Positions 1 through 6,532 of a DNA stretch of 10,583 bases are shown here, one piece after another. The position numbers were made by a program, and so were the translations under genes. The notes below the pieces were generated by a model, which did not search any database, was not told where the DNA came from, and saw only the letters and a list, made by a program, of their open reading frames with translations. Numbering within the stretch: position 1 is the stretch's first letter; the number at the start of each line of letters is the position of its first letter. Source of the stretch: an uncultured Actinomyces sp. (lineage in GTDB: Bacteria; Actinomycetota; Actinomycetes; Actinomycetales; Actinomycetaceae); assembly GCA_938030835.1 (NCBI GenBank), contig CALHID010000110.1, positions 1-10,583 on the forward strand, given 5' to 3'.

Positions 1-35
1 ACTGCTCCCGCCCGTCACGAACGCTCGAACTGTGA

Positions 36-1553
36 TTACTTCGCCGAAGAGTGATAGTTCGGAGCCTCAGTCGTCATCTGAACATCATGCGGGTGCGATT
101 CACGCAAGCCTGCAGAGGTAATGCGAACGAAACGACCATTACGCTTCACCGCATCAATCGTCGAGGCACCCAGGTAGAACATCGTCTGATGCAGACCGCC
201 CACCAGCTGGTAGACAACCGCAGCGAGCGAACCGGTGTAGGGAACCTGGCCCTCGATGCCCTCGGGAACGATCTTGTCATCCGAAGAGACATCGGCTTGG
301 AAGTAACGATCCTTCGAGTACGACTTGCGTCCGCGCGAACTCATCGCGCCCAAGGATCCCATGCCACGATAGCGCTTGTACTGCTTACCATTCGTGAAGA
401 CAACCTCGCCGGGCGATTCCTCACAGCCAGCAAGAAGCGAACCCAACATGACAGTGTCCGCGCCGGCAACAATTGCCTTACCGATATCGCCGGAGTACTG
501 CAGGCCACCATCAGCAATCAGGGGCACACCTGCCGGCTTGCACGCGAGAGATGCCAAGTAGATCGCGGTCACCTGAGGCACACCCACGCCCGCAACGACA
601 CGCGTTGTACAGATCGAACCCGGTCCAACACCCACCTTCACAGCGTCAACGCCCGCATCGATCAGTGCCTGAGCACCTTCGGTTGTTGCAACGTTGCCGC
701 CGATGATCTGAACACCATCGAATGAAGAGTCAGCCTTGATCTTTCGGATCATTTCCAGAGCCAAGGCAGCGCCACCGTTCGCAGTATCAACAACCAGAAC
801 GTCAACACCTGCATCGCGAAGCGCGCAGGCGCGTTCCCAGGTATCTCCCCAGTAGCCAACTGCAGCGCCAACCATCAGACGACCGCGATCATCCTTCGTC
901 GCATTCGGGTACTGCTCAGTCTTAACGAAGTCCTTCACCGTGATCAGACCGGTAAGACGTCCATCTTCATCAATGATGGGAAGCTTCTCTACGCGATTTG
1001 TCGCAAGCAGTGCCTTCGCTTCCTCACGGCTGGTCCCGACCTTGCCCGTCACCAGACGCTCGCGAGGAGTCATGCAGTCACGAACCTTCAGCGTTGCCCA
1101 CTGATCGGTGGGAACAAAACGCAGATCACGGTTGGTAATAATGCCAATGAGCTGCTGCTGGTCATCGACAACGGGAAGGCCCGAAACACGGTAGTGGCCA
1201 CACAAACGATCCAGTTCCTCGATGGTGGCATCGGGACCAATAGTCACCGGGTCCTCAACCATTCCCGATTCAGAACGCTTCACCTGACGAACTTGGGAAG
1301 CTTGCTCTTCAATCGAGAGGTTGCGGTGCAAGATTCCGATACCGCCCTGTCGAGCCATTGCAATCGCCATGCGCGCCTCGGTCACCGTATCCATCGCCGC
1401 AGAAAGCAGAGGAATACGCAGGCGGATCTTCTTCGTCAACTGAGCAGATGTATCAACCTCAGAGGGAACAACATCGGTCAGTTCAGGAAGAAGCAGAACG
1501 TCATCGTAGGTCAGTCCGGTCAAAGCAAAAGGATCATTGTGAATGTCTGCCAT
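36..1553 (-). CDS. guaB: IMP dehydrogenase GuaB
   Basis: Inosine-5'-monophosphate dehydrogenase oxidises IMP to XMP with NAD+, the committed step of guanine nucleotide synthesis in the cytosol. The 505-residue protein is full length for the family. It has an N-terminal barrel segment (about 10-95), a tandem CBS pair (about 100-215), then the rest of the barrel. The catalytic loop GPGSICTTR holds Cys315 and Thr317. GGNVATT lies near 285, IADGG near 346, the YRGMGSLGAM phosphate and K+ region near 395, and the flap dyad Arg416-Tyr417 in SKDRYF. The C-terminal end, ESHPHDV then EAPNY, matches actinobacterial GuaB2. One oddity is DTANGG (256-261) where relatives usually have DTAHGH or DTAHAH. The ATG has no Shine-Dalgarno but sits 6 bases after a good -10 box, so translation is probably leaderless. 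The identification is firm. Confidence 0.97.
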   Translation of the reverse strand: MADIHNDPFALTGLTYDDVLLLPELTDVVPSEVDTSAQLTKKIRLRIPLLSAAMDTVTEARMAIAMARQGGIGILHRNLSIEEQASQVRQVKRSESGMVEDPVTIGPDATIEELDRLCGHYRVSGLPVVDDQQQLIGIITNRDLRFVPTDQWATLKVRDCMTPRERLVTGKVGTSREEAKALLATNRVEKLPIIDEDGRLTGLITVKDFVKTEQYPNATKDDRGRLMVGAAVGYWGDTWERACALRDAGVDVLVVDTANGGAALALEMIRKIKADSSFDGVQIIGGNVATTEGAQALIDAGVDAVKVGVGPGSICTTRVVAGVGVPQVTAIYLASLACKPAGVPLIADGGLQYSGDIGKAIVAGADTVMLGSLLAGCEESPGEVVFTNGKQYKRYRGMGSLGAMSSRGRKSYSKDRYFQADVSSDDKIVPEGIEGQVPYTGSLAAVVYQLVGGLHQTMFYLGASTIDAVKRNGRFVRITSAGLRESHPHDVQMTTEAPNYHSSAK

Positions 1554-1559
1554 GAACAG

Positions 1560-1565
1560 AGTTTA
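1560..1565 (-). promoter_or_regulatory. -10 box of guaB, probably leaderless start
   Basis: On the minus strand the hexamer TAAACT ends 6 bases before the guaB ATG, so transcription would begin at or next to the start codon. No Shine-Dalgarno precedes the ATG. No convincing -35 hexamer is present; the place where it would lie falls inside the inverted repeat at 1585-1616. The same hexamer sits in the same position before tsaD. Confidence 0.55.
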
Positions 1566-1616
1566 GGCCCGAAAGTGGGCCAGAGCATACTGGGTTTGAC
1601 CTAAAACCCAGTATGC
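1566..1616. repeat. two adjacent inverted repeats upstream of guaB
   Basis: Positions 1585-1597 (GCATACTGGGTTT) and 1604-1616 form a perfect 13-bp inverted repeat around a 6-base loop. A second, GGCCC (1566-1570) and GGGCC (1577-1581), also has a 6-base loop and abuts the guaB -10 box. Neither arm is followed by a T-run on either strand, so this is not a classic intrinsic terminator. The long repeat covers about -32 to -63 relative to the presumed guaB start, which suits an operator. It is also 42 bases past the stop of the upstream isomerase gene, so a terminator without a U-tract is possible. Confidence 0.7.
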
Positions 1617-1657
1617 GTGGCTAAGTTCACCCCGAAAAAAGTGAGAGTAGAAGCGAA

Positions 1658-2950
1658 CTACGCCTCTTCTTCTGCCTTCTCCTTCAAGGCCAGAGCAAAG
1701 CACGGGGTATTACCAACCTGCGGCAGAAGCAGCATCTGCGCGACGTGGTAGGCGTCCGCTTTCCCCTCCCACGTTGTCCCAGACTCTGCGCCCGAGGCGT
1801 CAACTTCGTGGATCCAGCGTCCTGTGGCCTCGCGAAGGTAGCGGTCCGCCCAATCGACCCACTGCGCATACAGAGAACTCAGCTCCGCGACACGCGCATC
1901 ATCTCCGGCCTCTTCATGAACACGGCCTAAGACACATGCAGAATTGACAGCCTCGCACAGCACCCAGTGCATGCGAGTATCCACAACCGCGCGCCCATCC
2001 CAGTCGGTCGTGTAAACGAAACCCTGAGCGCCATGTTGATCCCAGCCATCAGAGCATGCGCGGTTGAAAAGCTGCTCAGCAGCCTCAAGCATCCAATCTT
2101 CACTCTCCCCCATAGCCAACAGGGCTGCACGGGCGTGAAGGATCAGTCGCGCCCATTCCATCCCGTGTCCGGGGGTTGCACCGTAGGGACGGAAAGGATC
2201 TGAGGGACGATCAATATTGTGATCGGGAAGCATGTTCCACTCGGAATCGAAGTGTTCGGGAATACGCCAGTGCAACTGCTCAGCGACCTCGGCGACGAAA
2301 CGACAGATTCCGCGTGCGCGATCCAACCAGATGCGGTCTCCCGTCGCGTCATAAGCAGCTAGGTAAGCCTCGACGGTGTGCATATTCGCATTGACACCAC
2401 GGTAGCTCTCGCCGCGAGTGTAATCACGGTTCCAGGATTCGCAGACGCGTCCGAACTGAGGCTCCCACCAATGGAGCTCTTGGTCAGCCAGCGCACGATC
2501 AAGAAGCTCGCGGGCACCCGGACGGCCAAGCACTGTTGCAGCGCTTGAGCACAGGATGACAAATGCGTGTGCGTATGCCTGCTTCAATCCGCCATTCGCT
2601 GGTTCAATCGCCTTCCAATGCGGGCCATCCTCGCGTTCAACAATCTCTGTCACGAGCCCGGAGAACCAACCGCCATTTTCGGCATCGTACATAGGGCCTT
2701 CAGTCAGGCAACGAATACCATGATCGACCAAGGGGATCGCCCAGTCGTAACCCTTAAGCGCCGCGAGCGCGAAAACGTAGGTCATTCGCCCGGTAATCCA
2801 CAGTTCAACTGGCTTTGAAGGATCCACTACCCCATTGCGATCCATGTACCCGAAACCGCAATCTACAACCGAGCCCGCCGCAAAATGAACAAGTTCTTCG
2901 AATTCTTCGTCGAAGGCTTCGATAAGCTGGCGATCTTCCCACGGGGTCAT
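1658..2950 (-). CDS. AGE-superfamily sugar isomerase (YihS/mannose isomerase-like)
   Basis: This 430-residue protein belongs to the N-acylglucosamine 2-epimerase (AGE) superfamily of alpha/alpha-barrel sugar isomerases, in the branch containing E. coli YihS and bacterial D-mannose isomerases. These interconvert aldose and ketose forms (mannose/fructose, or sulfoquinovose/sulfofructose). Branch signatures are visible: WITGRM with Arg55, RGVNANMH with His191, EHFD (232-235), TPGHGMEW with His262 and Glu265, and GKADAYH with His402, a set matching the YihS active-site positions as I recall them. I chose ATG 2950 over an ATG six codons upstream because AGAGGA precedes it at good spacing. No aldolase, kinase or sulfonate gene is beside it, so mannose/fructose isomerisation is likelier than sulfoglycolysis, but the substrate is unproven. 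merR lies upstream on the same strand, 105 bases away, and could control it. Confidence 0.85.
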   Translation of the reverse strand: MTPWEDRQLIEAFDEEFEELVHFAAGSVVDCGFGYMDRNGVVDPSKPVELWITGRMTYVFALAALKGYDWAIPLVDHGIRCLTEGPMYDAENGGWFSGLVTEIVEREDGPHWKAIEPANGGLKQAYAHAFVILCSSAATVLGRPGARELLDRALADQELHWWEPQFGRVCESWNRDYTRGESYRGVNANMHTVEAYLAAYDATGDRIWLDRARGICRFVAEVAEQLHWRIPEHFDSEWNMLPDHNIDRPSDPFRPYGATPGHGMEWARLILHARAALLAMGESEDWMLEAAEQLFNRACSDGWDQHGAQGFVYTTDWDGRAVVDTRMHWVLCEAVNSACVLGRVHEEAGDDARVAELSSLYAQWVDWADRYLREATGRWIHEVDASGAESGTTWEGKADAYHVAQMLLLPQVGNTPCFALALKEKAEEEA

Positions 2951-2956
2951 CTTTAA

Positions 2957-2962
2957 TCCTCT
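2957..2962 (-). promoter_or_regulatory. Shine-Dalgarno that fixes the isomerase start
   Basis: Minus-strand AGAGGA lies 6 bases before ATG 2950. The in-frame ATG at 2968 lies upstream of this site and has no comparable ribosome binding site, so 2950 is the better start. Confidence 0.75.
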
Positions 2963-3055
2963 GTGCATGCCGCACCTGCGCGACCTTATAGATACGCGTC
3001 TACGCTAACACGTTGCAGGAACATGCAGTAATTGAACGAGGTAACGCAGAAAGAT

Positions 3056-3982
3056 TCAGCGAACGGAAGCTGCGGGGACCTTCGCACTCAGCAAGGCCAA
3101 AGTCTCTTCAACGCACGCTGAGACGGTACGAACGCGAAGAACATGGTCGTCCAGAACCCGCGGGGATTGAGTTCCCACCTCGATGACGTCGATTCCGTGG
3201 TTGTGAACTGCCGCTGAAACGAAGTTCTTACAGTCCTCACCCTGTCCCATGGTGATCAGAGCAGCGACGTGCGAATCGATGTTTTCAACAAAAGCATCAA
3301 GTTTTTCGCGGCCACCAATCCAGCCGCGGCTACACGCTCCCAGCACCACAACATTCGGGCCGTACCACCGCAAGGCCACTCCAATGACATGCGCGGGAAG
3401 AAGATGCGCACGATCACCCAAAATGATGATGCTGGGCGAAGAGGGGAACTTAGGCTCGGGACGTTGTTCTGACATCACGCGAAGAACGTCATACATTGCT
3501 TGGCTGAGCATTGACGAACCTGCAATACCCGGAATTTCGCCGTGATAATCGGTAGCCATCACTTCAAAAGCGGGTTCAACCAAAAGCATCCACGTATGAA
3601 GCAGACCTTTTTCACTGACACTGGCTTCAATGAGATGAACAAGGCGGTCCCGATCGCCTGCTCGCGCGGCGACAACCAGTTCATCTGCCGTACGCGGGGG
3701 ACGTACCTCTTCCAGCTCTCCCTTGTCTTGAGCAAGGACAATCGCAGCGGCATCAGAGGGGGTGACTCCACTTTGAATAAGCTCGATCATATGCGTCAGC
3801 CTGGCGACGTCTTCCGGAAGGTAGCGACGATGGCTGCCAGCGGAGCGCTCTCCGGGGCCCAGACCGTAGCGCCTTTCCCATGTTCGCAGTGTCGAGGCCG
3901 AAACACCGAGTTTGGCAGAAACTGCAGTGACGGTCAGCGGCGCATCGTGAGCAGCGGGAAGCACGAGCTGTGCACGGGGCAT
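3056..3982 (-). CDS. MerR-family regulator with a degenerate cobalamin-binding-like domain
   Basis: This 308-residue protein has an N-terminal MerR winged helix-turn-helix (about 16-75). The core TLRTWERRYGL is followed by SHRRY and DVARL, typical of the CarH/LitR-like branch. The remainder (about 98-300) resembles the helical and Rossmann parts of B12-binding domains, ending in strands such as SIIIL, VVVLG and VAALITM. The histidine motif that ligates cobalt, (D/E)xHxxG, is not intact: the matching stretch reads DRAHLLP (190-196), so B12 binding is doubtful. I chose ATG 3982 because AGGAG stands 5 bases before it; the GTG two codons upstream overlaps that site. It is divergent from whiB and lies upstream of the isomerase, so either could be a target, as could itself. 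The family call is firm; ligand and targets are unknown. Confidence 0.88.
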   Translation of the reverse strand: MPRAQLVLPAAHDAPLTVTAVSAKLGVSASTLRTWERRYGLGPGERSAGSHRRYLPEDVARLTHMIELIQSGVTPSDAAAIVLAQDKGELEEVRPPRTADELVVAARAGDRDRLVHLIEASVSEKGLLHTWMLLVEPAFEVMATDYHGEIPGIAGSSMLSQAMYDVLRVMSEQRPEPKFPSSPSIIILGDRAHLLPAHVIGVALRWYGPNVVVLGACSRGWIGGREKLDAFVENIDSHVAALITMGQGEDCKNFVSAAVHNHGIDVIEVGTQSPRVLDDHVLRVRTVSACVEETLALLSAKVPAASVR

Positions 3983-4073
3983 GACCACTCCTGACGTGAT
4001 GAAGGATACCTAAGTGAATGCTACCTAATTGATTGTCAGCTTTCCTTCTTGTCTTTTCCAGTCGAGTGGTCAT
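3981..4073 (-). repeat. distant inverted repeat covering the merR ribosome binding site and start
   Basis: ATGACCACTC at 3981-3990 and GAGTGGTCAT at 4064-4073 are perfect 10-bp reverse complements, with one further G-U pair possible. On the merR transcript the downstream arm contains part of the Shine-Dalgarno and the first two bases of the start codon, so pairing would hide the start. This only matters if transcription begins upstream of 4073, which the sequence does not settle. Confidence 0.5.
4007..4028. repeat. paired TACCTAA direct repeat upstream of merR
   Basis: TACCTAA occurs at 4007-4013 and again at 4022-4028, a 15-bp period (TTAGGTA on the merR strand). It lies 25-46 bases upstream of the merR start. 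Some MerR-type DNA-binding domains, such as that of BldC, bind direct repeats head to tail, so an autoregulatory site is reasonable but unproven. Confidence 0.55.
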
Positions 4074-4129
4074 ATTTTGTCCGCTGACAGCTAAGAACCA
4101 CTATGTAACGGGCAACAAAATTACGCTTT

Positions 4130-4149
4130 CAGCATTTCTGCAGCATTTC
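4130..4149. repeat. CAGCATTTC tandem direct repeat
   Basis: CAGCATTTC occurs at 4130-4138 and 4141-4149, an 11-bp period, about one DNA turn. It lies about 80-100 bases upstream of the predicted whiB transcription start, a location that suits an activator site. Confidence 0.45.
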
Positions 4150-4198
4150 GTTATCTCCCGTAATAATGCGGTTTTCAGCGTCACTTCGGCCATCTGAA

Positions 4199-4221
4199 GT
4201 TTCCTGTGAAACAACTATGAT
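4199..4221 (+). promoter_or_regulatory. candidate whiB promoter with internal palindrome
   Basis: TATGAT (4216-4221) matches the -10 consensus at five of six bases. A weak -35 match (TCTGAA) lies 17 bases upstream. The spacer contains the palindrome GTTTC-CTGT-GAAAC (4199-4212), a possible operator. The predicted start near 4228 would give a leader of about 100 bases. Confidence 0.4.
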
Positions 4222-4316
4222 TCTGTGAAGGGGCCTTGAATAACTCTTGCACAATTCGGTACCCTTCTTGCAGTCCTTCTCGCCGAGAACGTCTCGTGCA
4301 GGGAAGTGCAATGAAT

Positions 4317-4321
4317 GGAGG
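4317..4321 (+). promoter_or_regulatory. Shine-Dalgarno that fixes the whiB start
   Basis: GGAGG lies 5 bases before ATG 4327. An in-frame ATG at 4315 overlaps this site and cannot use it, so the protein most likely begins MSDVS. Confidence 0.8.
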
Positions 4322-4326
4322 TACTC

Positions 4327-4620
4327 ATGTCTGACGTCTCTCGACTGCCAGGCCCGTCGATTGACGCGTGGGAATGGCAGTACCAGGGCGCCTGTCGCGA
4401 CCTCGATACGGAACTTTTCTTCCACCCCGAAGGTGAACGCGGTTCAACCCGTCGTCGCCGTGCCGCCAACGCAAAGGCCATTTGCGCAACTTGTCCTGTC
4501 ATTGAGCAGTGCCGCGAATATGCTCTGCGAGCTCAGGAACCCTATGGAATCTGGGGCGGCATGACTGAAGAAGAACGTCGCGAAGAAATTCAGCGCCGTC
4601 GTATTCGTCGAGTCTCCTGA
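4327..4620 (+). CDS. whiB3: WhiB-family iron-sulfur transcription factor (WhiB3/WhiD-like)
   Basis: WhiB-like proteins are small actinobacterial regulators whose [4Fe-4S] cluster reacts with O2 or NO and which bind sigma factor region 4. This 97-residue protein has the four cluster cysteines Cys23, Cys53, Cys56 and Cys62 (C-x29-C-x2-C-x5-C), the GIWGG turn (74-78), and a basic tail rich in Arg for DNA contact. The subtype points to WhiB3 of mycobacteria or WhiD of Streptomyces: both share the N-terminal LPGP, the WxWQxQGxCR block, FFHPxGERG before the second cysteine, and CPVIExCR. Its place between guaB and groES also fits Mycobacterium tuberculosis whiB3. It is transcribed alone, with its own promoter and a strong terminator. 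The family is certain; the subtype is a judgement from recalled sequences. Confidence 0.93.
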   Translation: MSDVSRLPGPSIDAWEWQYQGACRDLDTELFFHPEGERGSTRRRRAANAKAICATCPVIEQCREYALRAQEPYGIWGGMTEEERREEIQRRRIRRVS

Positions 4621-4641
4621 CACACTCACTACGTCATCTCG

Positions 4642-4678
4642 AACTCGCTCGGGTCGGTGTCCCGAGCGAGTTTCTTTT
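4642..4678 (+). terminator. intrinsic terminator of whiB
   Basis: A perfect 12-bp stem, AACTCGCTCGGG (4642-4653) with its complement at 4661-4672, closes a 7-base loop and is followed by TCTTTT. It starts 21 bases after the whiB stop codon. Confidence 0.92.
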
Positions 4679-4694
4679 GCCTAGCATCAACCGC

Positions 4695-4762
4695 TCCCCT
4701 ATTCCCCGTTCTCTTCCCCTATTCCCTACTCTCTATGGAATAGACTGAAACCCATCCCCGTC
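4695..4762 (+). promoter_or_regulatory. promoter region of the dsbA-ccdA operon with repeat array
   Basis: TCCCCTATTCCC occurs at 4695-4706 and 4715-4726, a perfect 12-bp direct repeat with a 20-bp period in a pyrimidine-rich tract. Its core CTATTCC recurs inverted as GGAATAG at 4737-4743. Two promoter readings are possible. One uses TAGACT (4741-4746) as a -10 box. The other is GGAAT (4737-4741), 18 bases, then GTC (4760-4762), close to the GGAAT-N18-GTT pattern of thiol-stress sigma factors SigR/SigH. The second would suit a thiol-redox operon. Confidence 0.45.
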
Positions 4763-4790
4763 ATCCCGTGCGAAATGCGAAAGGTGCCCC

Positions 4791-5582
4791 ATGGAATCTC
4801 GAGGCCTCGGCAAGCAAAGAATCATTGCCGTTCTTCTTCTTGCATGTGCTGTTGTTCTTGTTGCCGGTGCAGTCTGGTGGACCAGCCGGCCGTCAACTTC
4901 TCAATCCCAAGCAATGGCCTCGGCTAGCGCAATGCCGACACAGCAAGCACAGGAAAGCACCGCTGCCCCACAGCAAACCCAAGCAGCCTACGCACCAACT
5001 GTTACCGATCAACAGGGACTCGACATCATCCACTCTCAGCAGCGTCGTGATGCCAATGACGCGCGAGCAAAGGGCTCGATCGACGCTCCCGTCGTGATGG
5101 TGCTTTACTCTGATTTCTCGTGCCCCTACTGCACGCGTTTCGCGAAGCAAGTCGAACCACAACTGCAAGATCTGGTCGATAACGGCACCTTGCGAATCGA
5201 GTGGCGCGATCTGGCACAAATTTCGCAGTCTTCCCCCCTTGCCGCTCAGGCGGGTATTGCTGCAGCCAACCAGGGACGTTTCTGGGAGTTCGTGAGCGCA
5301 GCCTATGGCGAGGCCGACCCATCCGGCCACCCCGAGTACACGATGGATTCCTTGACCGCTTTGGCCCAAAAGGCGGGCGTCCCCGATATCTCACGCTTCC
5401 AAGCTGATACCAACGATCCCGAAACGGCCGCAGAGGTCAAACAGGCCCAAAACGACGCCTACAAGATCGGCATCCAGGGCACTCCCTTCATGTTCATTGG
5501 CGATAGCTTCATTTCGGGCTTCCGCGATGCCGACTACGTGCGCGCAACCATCCAGAACCAGGCAGAACACCTCAAGAAGTGA
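4791..5582 (+). CDS. membrane-anchored DsbA-like thioredoxin-fold protein
   Basis: This 263-residue protein has a short basic N-terminus, one hydrophobic segment (about 11-30) acting as signal anchor, a flexible linker rich in Gln, Ser, Ala and Thr (31-70), and a DsbA/Thioredoxin_4-type domain (about 95-262). The redox site is CPYC (Cys111, Cys114) in YSDFSCPYC, and the cis-proline loop is GTP (230-232), so the catalytic parts are intact. It should act outside the membrane, making, breaking or shuffling disulfides. CPYC differs from the CPHC of classic oxidase DsbA and of MdbA of Actinomyces. The next gene is a CcdA-like electron carrier, so a reducing or isomerising role is plausible (inference). 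AAAGG 7 bases before the ATG serves as ribosome binding site. No lipobox cysteine is evident, so anchoring is by the hydrophobic segment. Confidence 0.88.
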   Translation: MESRGLGKQRIIAVLLLACAVVLVAGAVWWTSRPSTSQSQAMASASAMPTQQAQESTAAPQQTQAAYAPTVTDQQGLDIIHSQQRRDANDARAKGSIDAPVVMVLYSDFSCPYCTRFAKQVEPQLQDLVDNGTLRIEWRDLAQISQSSPLAAQAGIAAANQGRFWEFVSAAYGEADPSGHPEYTMDSLTALAQKAGVPDISRFQADTNDPETAAEVKQAQNDAYKIGIQGTPFMFIGDSFISGFRDADYVRATIQNQAEHLKK

Positions 5583-6433
5583 ATCCTCTTATCGCTTTCC
5601 TTGGTGGAGTATTGACGCTGCTCGCACCGTGCTCCGTCATGCTTCTACCCGCTTTCTTTTCCTACGCGTTTCAATCTCCACAGAAATTGATCGCTCGCTG
5701 CGGGATATTCTGGCTGGGCCTACTCACTCCCTTAATCCCACTGGGTGCAGCCTTATCAAGCGTTGTCGCGGTGATTAGAGAACACTCGGCCTTCATTACC
5801 CAAGTCATCGCACTCTTGGTGATTATTGCTGGACTGATCACGCTCTTCTCCTTGGATGTTCCTGTTTTCCGCGTGCGTTCCCTAGAAAAGGCTTCTCGGT
5901 CACGCGATACGGCATGGGCGGTCTACCTCCTGGGTATTACCTATGGAATTGCAGGGGTTGGTTGCGCAGGCCCAATCCTTGGAGCAGTACTGGCAACTTC
6001 CTCTTTGGGTGGTTCAGTCGTCGAAGGCATCATCGCAGTCATTTTCTATTCCGCAGGAATGGCATTTCCCCTCTTGGTGCTCGCACTGCTCTGGCAGCAT
6101 TCCGCGGGGCGTATCCAGGCGATCGTGCGTCCAAAACCCGTGACTCTATTGAAGCGTCAGACGACGTGGACGAATGTGGTCTCTGGACTGGTTCTCATCA
6201 TTTTGGGTTTCACAATTTTCAAAATTGACTTGAGTAACCCTCTTGGCGGGATCGTTTCCATTGACACTCTTGCTTCGTGGGAAGAATCCATCATGGGCCT
6301 TTTTGGGGCGCTACCCGCATGGGTGGTCACCCTTGCAGGAGCACTCATTATCGGCGCTGTTGTTGCCTTGCTCTGGAAACCGCGCTCTACTTCTCTTCCC
6401 TCTTCCACGCCTTCAGAAGAGCAACAGGACTAA
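5579..6433 (+). CDS. ccdA: CcdA/DsbD-type membrane thiol electron transporter
   Basis: CcdA-family proteins carry electrons from cytoplasmic thioredoxin across the membrane to thioredoxin-fold partners. The 284 residues show about six or seven hydrophobic segments (roughly 3-28, 41-65, 72-95, 113-140, 147-172, 198-216, 245-267). The paired redox cysteines are in family context: Cys18 in LLAPCSVMLLP and Cys129 in GVGCAGPILG. The C-terminus is short and polar (268-284). The start is a GTG whose last two bases share the upstream stop (GTGA overlap), so the two genes are translationally coupled; the next in-frame ATG would delete Cys18. No ResB, CcsA or other cytochrome c maturation gene is present, so the partner is most likely the adjacent DsbA-like protein rather than the haem pathway. 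The family is firm, the exact substrate inferred. Confidence 0.88.
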   Translation: MNPLIAFLGGVLTLLAPCSVMLLPAFFSYAFQSPQKLIARCGIFWLGLLTPLIPLGAALSSVVAVIREHSAFITQVIALLVIIAGLITLFSLDVPVFRVRSLEKASRSRDTAWAVYLLGITYGIAGVGCAGPILGAVLATSSLGGSVVEGIIAVIFYSAGMAFPLLVLALLWQHSAGRIQAIVRPKPVTLLKRQTTWTNVVSGLVLIILGFTIFKIDLSNPLGGIVSIDTLASWEESIMGLFGALPAWVVTLAGALIIGAVVALLWKPRSTSLPSSTPSEEQQD

Positions 6434-6532
6434 CGATTGCCAGTGCGCAGACGCGACGCGCAGCAGCACTAACATAGTCAGCCGCAGCGCAGTCACGCTA
6501 AATAGCTCTCGCAGCACCCACACTCAGAACTT

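Larger units (their letters stand above)
3983..4326. other. 344-bp divergent intergenic region, merR/whiB
   Basis: No credible gene lies here; the open frames crossing it have no ribosome binding site and no recognisable protein. It carries the leader and presumed promoter of merR (minus) and the promoter and leader of whiB (plus). It also holds direct repeats at 4007-4028 and 4130-4149, a 10-bp inverted repeat pair linking 3981-3990 with 4064-4073, and a small palindrome at 4199-4212. It is AT-richer than the flanking genes. I could not settle the merR promoter. Confidence 0.7.

Noticed and set aside
1..35. Sequence left of the guaB stop
   Set aside because: It is too short to assign; no gene end or hairpin could be supported.
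51..725. Long plus-strand open frame antisense to guaB (224 codons)
   Set aside because: It mirrors the guaB codons, has no recognisable domain and no ribosome binding site, and the minus-strand frame is a certain gene.
1658..2950. Sulfoglycolysis operon
   Set aside because: Only the isomerase is present; no sulfofructose kinase, aldolase, reductase or sulfonate exporter is beside it.
4129..4564. Open frames on both strands over the whiB promoter and gene
   Set aside because: They overlap whiB in other frames or cross its promoter, lack ribosome binding sites, and give no recognisable protein.
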